Part shown: in pieces, positions 6,185 to 10,576 of the stretch
Layout of the letters: each line of letters opens with the position of its first letter
Numbering within the stretch: the stretch's first letter is position 1
DNA from: Paenibacillus sp.
Lineage (GTDB): Bacteria > Bacillota > Bacilli > Paenibacillales > Paenibacillaceae
Length of the DNA: 10,576 bases
Reading direction: 5' to 3'
Assembly: GCA_029256665.1 (NCBI GenBank)
Contig: JAQSXN010000078.1
Span: 1 to 10,576 of the forward strand
Notes under the pieces: generated by a model
What the model was told of the DNA's origin: nothing
The model's database searches: none
What the model saw: the letters and a program-made list of their open reading frames with translations, nothing else
Program-made: the position numbers and the translations under genes

Positions 6185-6213
6185 TTGCAATTTGGCAGCT
6201 TCCAACATAAAAT
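6185..6213 (+). promoter_or_regulatory. Candidate upstream promoter of korAB
   Basis: TTGCAA (6185-6190, 4 of 6 matches) is followed after 17 bp by TAAAAT (6208-6213, 5 of 6). It abuts the cre-like site. It is weaker than the downstream promoter candidate and may be an accidental match in AT-rich DNA. Confidence 0.4.
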
Positions 6214-6215
6214 TG

Positions 6216-6244
6216 TTGTGACGATACAGCTTTCATTATATAAT
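6216..6244 (+). promoter_or_regulatory. Main sigma-A promoter of korAB
   Basis: TTGTGA (6216-6221, 4 of 6 matches) is followed after exactly 17 bp by a perfect -10 TATAAT (6239-6244). Transcription should start near 6251, giving a leader of about 48 nt to the TTG start at 6299. The promoter lies inside the upstream extension of the korA reading frame, showing that the extension is not coding. Confidence 0.65.
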
Positions 6245-6298
6245 TGCTCAAGTTGTCGAGTACGATGGTTCCTTTATGGAGCAGAGGAGATGGACATT

Positions 6299-8047
6299 TT
6301 GATTAGTCAACTGTCTTGGAAGATCGGGGGACAGCAGGGGGAAGGGGTCGAAAGCACAGACCGTATTTTCTCCACCGCTCTTAACCGATTAGGATATTAC
6401 TTATATGGTTACCGTCATTTCTCGTCCCGCATCAAGGGCGGACATACGAATAATAAAATTAGAATCAGCACGAAACCGATCCGCGCGATCTCCGACGATC
6501 TCGACATTTTGGTCGCCTTCGACCAAGAGAGTATCGACCTTAACGCGCATGAGCTTCGTCCCGGCGGCGTCGTGGTGGCGGACGCGAAATTCGGACCGAC
6601 GATTCCCGAAGGCGTTGACGCGCGTCTGTTTGCGGTACCGATTACAAAGATTGCCGAAGATCTCGGCACTTCGCTCATGAAAAACATGGTGGCGTCCGGG
6701 GCATCTTGGGCGCTTCTTGGGCTGCCGCTGGAAGTGTTTAACAAAGCGGTGGAGGAAGAATTCGGACGCAAAGGTCCGGCGATTGTTGAAAAGAACATCG
6801 AAGCGGTCAAAAACGGAGCCGAATTCGTGCTTGAGCAAGCCGGCGGACCGCTGGACGACTTCAAGCTGGACGAAGCGGACGGCGAACAGAAGCTGTTCAT
6901 GATCGGCAACGAAGCGATCGGTCTCGGCTCCATCGCGGCGGGCTGCCGCCTCATGTCGGCTTATCCCATTACGCCCGCATCCGAGATCATGGAATATTTG
7001 ATCAAGAAGCTGCCGAAGTTCGGCGGCACGGTCGTTCAGACCGAGGACGAAATCGCCGCGGTGACGATGGCCATCGGCGCGAATTACGCCGGCGTTCGGA
7101 CGATGACGGCTTCGGCGGGTCCCGGCTTGTCGCTCATGATGGAAGCGATCGGCTTGTCCGGCATGACGGAGCAGCCGCTCGTTATCGTCAATACGCAGCG
7201 CGGCGGTCCTTCGACGGGATTGCCGACGAAGCAGGAGCAATCCGACCTCAACGCGATGGTATACGGCACGCACGGCGAGATTCCGAAAATCGTGATCGCG
7301 CCGGCGTCGATCGAAGATTGTTTCTACGATATGATCGAAGCGTTTAACTTATCGGAGCAATATCAAGTGCCTGTCATCGTGATGACCGACCTGCAGCTAT
7401 CGCTTGGCAAACAATCTTGCGAGCCGTTCGACTTCTCCAAAGTCGAGATCAAGCGCGGCAAGCTCGTAACGGAAGCGCCGCCTCTGGAGGCCAACGAGCT
7501 GTTCAAGCGTTACGAATTGACCGAAGACGGCATCTCGCCGCGCGTGCTTCCCGGCGTTAAAGGCGGCATTCACCACGTAACCGGCGTCGAGCACGACGAA
7601 ATCGGAAGGCCTTCGGAGAACGCGAAAAACCGACAGCTGATGATGGATAAACGTCTGGGCAAGCTTGACGGCTTGCAAGTACGGGACGCGATCCGCGTGG
7701 ACGCCCCGCATCAAAATCCGGAATTGCTGATCATCGGCATGGGCTCCACCGGAGGCACGATCGACGCGGCAAGAGAGAAGCTGCAGCAAGATGGGCTAAC
7801 TAGCAATCATATTACGATCCGCCAGATCCATCCTTTCCCGACGGACGCGTTAATGCCGTATTTGCAAAACGCGAAACGTATCGTCGTCATGGAAAATAAC
7901 GCGACCGCGCAGCTTGCGGCCCAAGTGAAGATGAACGCCGGCTTCGGCGATAAAATCAAAAGTTTGCTGAAGTACGACGGTAACCCGTTCCTGCCGCTCG
8001 AAGTTTACCAAGCTTGTAAGGGGATGAGCGAAGATGGCAACATTTAA
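6299..8047 (+). CDS. korA: 2-oxoacid:acceptor (ferredoxin) oxidoreductase, alpha subunit with fused gamma domain
   Basis: With KorB it oxidatively decarboxylates a 2-oxoacid (2-oxoglutarate or pyruvate type) with CoA to acyl-CoA and CO2, reducing ferredoxin. The 582-residue chain has a gamma domain first (about 1-190, opening with GGQQGEG at 10-16 and containing FSSRIKGGHTNN). The alpha pyrimidine-binding domain follows, with SAYPITPASE (from 220), TEDE, and TMTASAGPGL (268-277). A C-terminal domain with GSTGGT and IRQIHPFP closes the chain. TTG 6299 is chosen because AGAGGAG (6283-6289) lies 9 nt upstream and the N-terminus MISQLSWKIGGQQGEG is the one I recall for the family. ATG 6290 would touch the ribosome binding site with no spacer. 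It overlaps korB by 14 bp, so the two are co-transcribed and probably translationally coupled. Whether it prefers pyruvate or 2-oxoglutarate cannot be told by eye. Confidence 0.94.
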   Translation: MISQLSWKIGGQQGEGVESTDRIFSTALNRLGYYLYGYRHFSSRIKGGHTNNKIRISTKPIRAISDDLDILVAFDQESIDLNAHELRPGGVVVADAKFGPTIPEGVDARLFAVPITKIAEDLGTSLMKNMVASGASWALLGLPLEVFNKAVEEEFGRKGPAIVEKNIEAVKNGAEFVLEQAGGPLDDFKLDEADGEQKLFMIGNEAIGLGSIAAGCRLMSAYPITPASEIMEYLIKKLPKFGGTVVQTEDEIAAVTMAIGANYAGVRTMTASAGPGLSLMMEAIGLSGMTEQPLVIVNTQRGGPSTGLPTKQEQSDLNAMVYGTHGEIPKIVIAPASIEDCFYDMIEAFNLSEQYQVPVIVMTDLQLSLGKQSCEPFDFSKVEIKRGKLVTEAPPLEANELFKRYELTEDGISPRVLPGVKGGIHHVTGVEHDEIGRPSENAKNRQLMMDKRLGKLDGLQVRDAIRVDAPHQNPELLIIGMGSTGGTIDAAREKLQQDGLTSNHITIRQIHPFPTDALMPYLQNAKRIVVMENNATAQLAAQVKMNAGFGDKIKSLLKYDGNPFLPLEVYQACKGMSEDGNI

Positions 8048-8900
8048 GGAATTTCGTAACAACGTGAAACCGAACTGGTGTCCAGGCTGCGGCGACTTCT
8101 CCATTCAAGCCGCGATTCAGCGCGCCGCCGCCAATGTAGGATTGGAGCCGGAAGAACTCGCGGTTATTTCCGGCATCGGATGCTCGGGCCGGATCTCCGG
8201 TTACATTAACGCATACGGCTTGCACGGCATTCATGGCCGCGCGCTGCCGATCGCGCAAGGCGTTAAACTCGCCAACCGCGAGCTGACCGTCATCGCATCG
8301 GGCGGCGACGGCGACGGCTTCGCGATCGGGATGGGCCATACCGTCCATGCGATCCGCCGTAACCTGAACATTACGTATATCGTGATGGACAACCAAATTT
8401 ACGGATTGACGAAAGGCCAGACTTCGCCTCGCAGCGCGGAGGGCTTCAAAACGAAGTCGACGCCGGAAGGTTCCATCGAGTCGACGCTGTCGCCGCTCGA
8501 GATCGCGATGTCCGCAGGCGCTACGTTCGTTGCGCAGTCGTTCTCAAGCGATCTTAAAGGTCTTACCAGCTTGATCGAGCAAGGAATCAAACACGAAGGC
8601 TTCTCGCTCATCAACGTGTTCAGCCCGTGCGTCACCTTTAACAAAATCAATACGTACGATTGGTTCAAAGAAAACATCGTCACCTTGGATGGCTATCCGG
8701 ATTACGATCCGAGCAACCGGATGGCGGCGATGAACATGATCATGGAGACGGGCGGCATGTTGACCGGCCTGATCTATCAGAATACGACGCGCAAGTCGTA
8801 CGAGGATCTCATCTCCGGCTTCAAGACGGAAGGATTGGCGAAGCAAGACCTTCAAATTACAGAAGAGCAGTTCAGTAAACTTGTCGCGGAATTTAAATAA
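8034..8900 (+). CDS. korB: 2-oxoacid:acceptor (ferredoxin) oxidoreductase, beta subunit
   Basis: This is the thiamine-diphosphate and [4Fe-4S]-binding partner of KorA. In the 288-residue product the four cluster cysteines are all present: C16 and C19 (WCPGCG), C50 (GIGCSGR) and C199 (SPCVTFN). The ThDP/Mg motif is SGGDGDGFAIG (from 89) continuing to MDNQIYGLTKGQTSP (118-132). Length and motifs match the two-subunit KorAB class described in mycobacteria and aerobic Bacillales. ATG 8034 has AAGGGG (8018-8023) 10 nt upstream, inside korA, and the start overlaps the korA stop. A strong terminator follows. No ferredoxin-like delta subunit or ferredoxin gene is in the window, so the electron acceptor must be encoded elsewhere. 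Confidence 0.95.
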   Translation: MATFKEFRNNVKPNWCPGCGDFSIQAAIQRAAANVGLEPEELAVISGIGCSGRISGYINAYGLHGIHGRALPIAQGVKLANRELTVIASGGDGDGFAIGMGHTVHAIRRNLNITYIVMDNQIYGLTKGQTSPRSAEGFKTKSTPEGSIESTLSPLEIAMSAGATFVAQSFSSDLKGLTSLIEQGIKHEGFSLINVFSPCVTFNKINTYDWFKENIVTLDGYPDYDPSNRMAAMNMIMETGGMLTGLIYQNTTRKSYEDLISGFKTEGLAKQDLQITEEQFSKLVAEFK

Positions 8901-8912
8901 ATGGTATGATGG

Positions 8913-8948
8913 GCATACGGTCGAGGGCGACCGTATGCTTTCTTTTCT
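8913..8948 (+). terminator. Intrinsic terminator of korAB
   Basis: GCATACGGTCG (8913-8923) pairs perfectly with CGACCGTATGC (8928-8938), 11 pairs, around an AGGG loop. TTTCTTTTCT (8939-8948) follows. It starts 12 nt after the korB stop and should be efficient, so pduL needs its own promoter. Confidence 0.92.
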
Positions 8949-8970
8949 ACGCATAAGTATAAGAAGTGGT

Positions 8971-8998
8971 TTGACTTCACCTTGAAGGGATACATAAC
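8971..8998 (+). promoter_or_regulatory. Candidate promoter of pduL
   Basis: TTGACT (8971-8976, 5 of 6 matches) is followed after 16 bp by CATAAC (8993-8998, 4 of 6). A small inverted repeat, CTTCA-CCT-TGAAG (8975-8987), lies in the spacer and could be an operator. The match is moderate; the need for a promoter here is supported by the strong upstream terminator. Confidence 0.4.
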
Positions 8999-9024
8999 CG
9001 CTAATAGATAATGGAGTGAGCAGG

Positions 9025-9597
9025 ATGAAGAAAGAAGTACCGGTAGGCGTTTCGGCAAGACATATCCATCTTTCGCAGGAGCACGTAGAGCTGTTGTTCG
9101 GCGCGGGATATGCGCTGACGGAGATGAAACCTTTGTCGCAGCCCGGCCAGTATGCCGCCAACGAAACGGTAGCGGTCGTCGGTCCCAAGGGAACGTTCCC
9201 GAAAGTGCGCATTCTCGGACCTGCGCGCAAAGCCACGCAATTAGAGGTGTCGCGAACGGATGCGTTCGCGCTTGGCGTCAATCCGCCCGTTCGCGAATCG
9301 GGCAACATCGCCGGTTCGGCGGGCATTACGATTCAAGGGCCGGCCGGCGAACTGACGATCGAAGAGGGCGTCATCGTGGCGGCTCGCCACATCCATTTCC
9401 ATACAAGCGACGCGGATCGGTTCGGCATTGCGGATAAGGACCGGCTTCGCGTCCGCGTTGGCGGCGATCGAGGCGTTATTTTCGAACAGGTGATTGCCCG
9501 GGTATCGTCCGACTATGCTCTTGATATGCATATCGACACGGACGAGGCCAACGCTGCGGGAATTCGGAATGGCGATCTTGCCGAAATCGTCGATTAA
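9025..9597 (+). CDS. pduL: PduL-type phosphate acyltransferase (phosphotransacylase)
   Basis: PduL enzymes interconvert acyl-CoA plus phosphate with acyl-phosphate plus CoA, and are unrelated in fold to classical Pta. The 190-residue product has both histidine-rich zinc motifs, SARHIHLS (10-17, H13 and H15) and ARHIHFH (120-126), H169 in DMHIDTD, and PVRESG (88-93), whose R90 corresponds to the conserved phosphate-binding arginine. The two similar histidine motifs reflect the paired PTAC barrels. The protein begins directly with the catalytic domain, without the N-terminal helix that targets PduL to bacterial microcompartments, so it is likely cytosolic. ATG 9025 has TGGAG (9012-9016) 8 nt upstream; a GTG at 9016 overlaps that site and is rejected. 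It may use acetyl-, propionyl- or other acyl-CoA. The upstream korAB genes produce an acyl-CoA, which suggests a metabolic link. Confidence 0.93.
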   Translation: MKKEVPVGVSARHIHLSQEHVELLFGAGYALTEMKPLSQPGQYAANETVAVVGPKGTFPKVRILGPARKATQLEVSRTDAFALGVNPPVRESGNIAGSAGITIQGPAGELTIEEGVIVAARHIHFHTSDADRFGIADKDRLRVRVGGDRGVIFEQVIARVSSDYALDMHIDTDEANAAGIRNGDLAEIVD

Positions 9598-9619
9598 GTT
9601 GCGGATTCCTCTACTGGAA

Positions 9620-9630
9620 TATGGTATAAT
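9620..9630 (+). promoter_or_regulatory. Extended -10 promoter of miaB
   Basis: TATGGTATAAT contains a perfect TATAAT (9625-9630) preceded by the TRTGN extended -10 motif. No good -35 element stands at 17 bp; TTGCGG (9599-9604) is 20 bp away. An extended -10 can work without a strong -35. A small inverted repeat ATTCC-N6-GGAAT (9605-9620) borders it. Transcription would start near 9637, leaving a leader of about 75 nt with no strong structure. Confidence 0.65.
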
Positions 9631-9711
9631 CTTGTATTGAAGTTTCGCTTCGAGCAACTAACATCTATCATCGCCATGGAATCTTCAACGAACAGGGGTG
9701 TGTGATTTCAC

Positions 9712-10576
9712 GTGACGACGAAGGATTACTCCAAGTACTTTGATTTCACGGGCGCCAAAATCATAGGGGAAGAAGACGGTAAAACCACGATCAGGCTGGG
9801 CGGCCGGAACATCCAGTTGAATGCAGCGCCATCGCTTAAGGACGAGAAGCGAAGAGGCAAGGAAGACATAGAGGTCCATTACGACTTCTCCATCCCGGAC
9901 GAGCTTCGGACGATGGGCGCCGGCAAACAGTACATTATCCAAACGTACGGCTGCCAAATGAACGAACATGATACCGAAGTAATGAGCGGCATGTTCGAAG
10001 CGATGGGGTATACGGCCACGGATGATCGCGAACAAGCCGACGTCATCTTGCTCAATACTTGCGCCATTCGCGAAAACGCGGAGGACAAGGTGTTTGGCGA
10101 GCTAGGGCATCTCAAGCGGCTCAAGAAGGAGAAGCCCGGCCTCGTCTTAGGCGTATGCGGCTGCATGGCTCAAGAGGAGTCGGTCGTGGGCCGCCTGCTG
10201 CAGAAACACTCTTTTGTCGATATGATCTTCGGGACCCATAACATCCATCGCTTGCCGCGCTTGTTGGAGACGGCGTATTACAGCAAGGAGCTCGTCGTCG
10301 AGGTGTGGTCCAAGGAAGGCGACATCATCGAGAACCTGCCCAAGAAACGGGAAGGACTCCGGGCTTGGGTCAATATCATGTACGGCTGCGACAAGTTCTG
10401 CACCTATTGCATCGTGCCGTATACGCGCGGCAAAGAAAGAAGCCGCAGGCCCGCGGATATTATTGCGGAGGTGCGCGAGCTTGCGCGGCAAGGCTATAAG
10501 GAGATCACGCTGCTTGGGCAGAACGTGAACGCATACGGCAAAGACTTCGAGGATATGGAGTATCGATTCGGTCATC
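9712..10576 (+). CDS. miaB: MiaB, tRNA-2-methylthio-N6-dimethylallyladenosine synthase (3' truncated by window end)
   Basis: MiaB is a radical-SAM methylthiotransferase that adds the 2-methylthio group to i6A37 of tRNAs reading UNN codons. The 288 codons present cover a Bacillales-type N-terminal extension (about 1-70) and the methylthiotransferase domain with cluster cysteines C81 (TYGCQMN), C117 (NTCAIRE) and C151 (GCMAQ). The start of the radical-SAM domain follows, with the CxxxCxxC motif C226, C230 and C233 ([10 protein letters not shown]). The family is about 500 residues in Bacillales, so roughly 40% is missing beyond the window edge; this is not a break in the gene. GTG 9712 is the first possible start after the in-frame TGA at 9703; AGGGGTG (9694-9700) lies 11 nt upstream, slightly long. 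The start codon sits in the palindrome TCACGTGA. YqeV/MtaB is an alternative methylthiotransferase, but the N-terminal extension and neighbourhood favour MiaB. Confidence 0.95.
   Translation, partial: MTTKDYSKYFDFTGAKIIGEEDGKTTIRLGGRNIQLNAAPSLKDEKRRGKEDIEVHYDFSIPDELRTMGAGKQYIIQTYGCQMNEHDTEVMSGMFEAMGYTATDDREQADVILLNTCAIRENAEDKVFGELGHLKRLKKEKPGLVLGVCGCMAQEESVVGRLLQKHSFVDMIFGTHNIHRLPRLLETAYYSKELVVEVWSKEGDIIENLPKKREGLRAWVNIMYGCDKFCTYCIVPYTRGKERSRRPADIIAEVRELARQGYKEITLLGQNVNAYGKDFEDMEYRFGH

Noticed and set aside
6216..6230. Rex or FNR operator suggested by TTGTGA in the korA promoter
   Set aside because: Only one half-site is present, with no inverted partner at the proper distance; it is better explained as the -35 element.
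6401..7273. 290-codon minus-strand frame opposite korA
   Set aside because: It is a His/Arg-rich antisense shadow with no ribosome binding site or domain; the + strand korA motifs are complete.
8544..9326. 260-codon minus-strand frame across korB end, the terminator and pduL
   Set aside because: It runs antisense through a strong intrinsic terminator and two real genes, without a start signal.
10147..10575. 142-codon minus-strand frame opposite miaB
   Set aside because: It is antisense to the radical-SAM and methylthiotransferase motifs of miaB, and no independent coding evidence is present.

Overview
The window looks like a core chromosomal segment of an endospore-forming Bacillales bacterium, most likely Paenibacillaceae (Paenibacillus/Cohnella-like). 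The evidence is the gene order recA-recX-rny-ymdB-spoVS-...-miaB, near-identity of the SpoVS and RecA proteins to that group as I remember them, strong AGGAGG-type ribosome binding sites, use of TTG/GTG starts, and moderately GC-rich coding DNA with AT-rich promoters. The genus is inference. All genes are on the + strand, and I saw no mobile element, CRISPR array, tRNA or rRNA.

Layout. Positions 1-164 hold the recA control region: a LexA/SOS box, a sigma-A promoter and a short leader. recA (TTG start at 165) ends in a strong intrinsic terminator, followed by recX. A consensus-like promoter overlaps the end of recX and drives a roughly 155-nt leader with a hairpin/T8 attenuator-like element ahead of rny (RNase Y). 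Then come ymdB (2',3'-cyclic-nucleotide phosphodiesterase family), spoVS behind a sigma-H-like promoter, and an M19 (renal dipeptidase family) peptidase. After a GC-rich hairpin, a palindrome-rich control region with two promoter candidates precedes korA-korB, a 2-oxoacid:ferredoxin oxidoreductase pair with 14-bp overlapping genes. A strong terminator follows, then pduL (phosphate acyltransferase) and the first 288 codons of miaB, which runs off the end of the window.

How the genes relate. RecA and RecX are a DNA-repair recombinase and its modulator. RNase Y, YmdB and SpoVS link mRNA turnover, a phosphodiesterase regulator of developmental fate, and sporulation. KorAB makes acyl-CoA from a 2-oxoacid and CoA while reducing ferredoxin, and PduL can exchange acyl-CoA with acyl-phosphate, so the two neighbouring units could join into a route to substrate-level ATP. 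MiaB is a tRNA-modifying [4Fe-4S] radical-SAM enzyme. Hairpins separate most genes, so this reads as a conserved neighbourhood of short transcription units rather than one operon.

No clearly undescribed system is visible. The points most worth a second look are in the control DNA: non-ATG starts of recA and korA that differ from the longest reading frames, the rny leader, the spoVS sigma-H element, the korA upstream palindromes, and the KorAB-PduL pairing.
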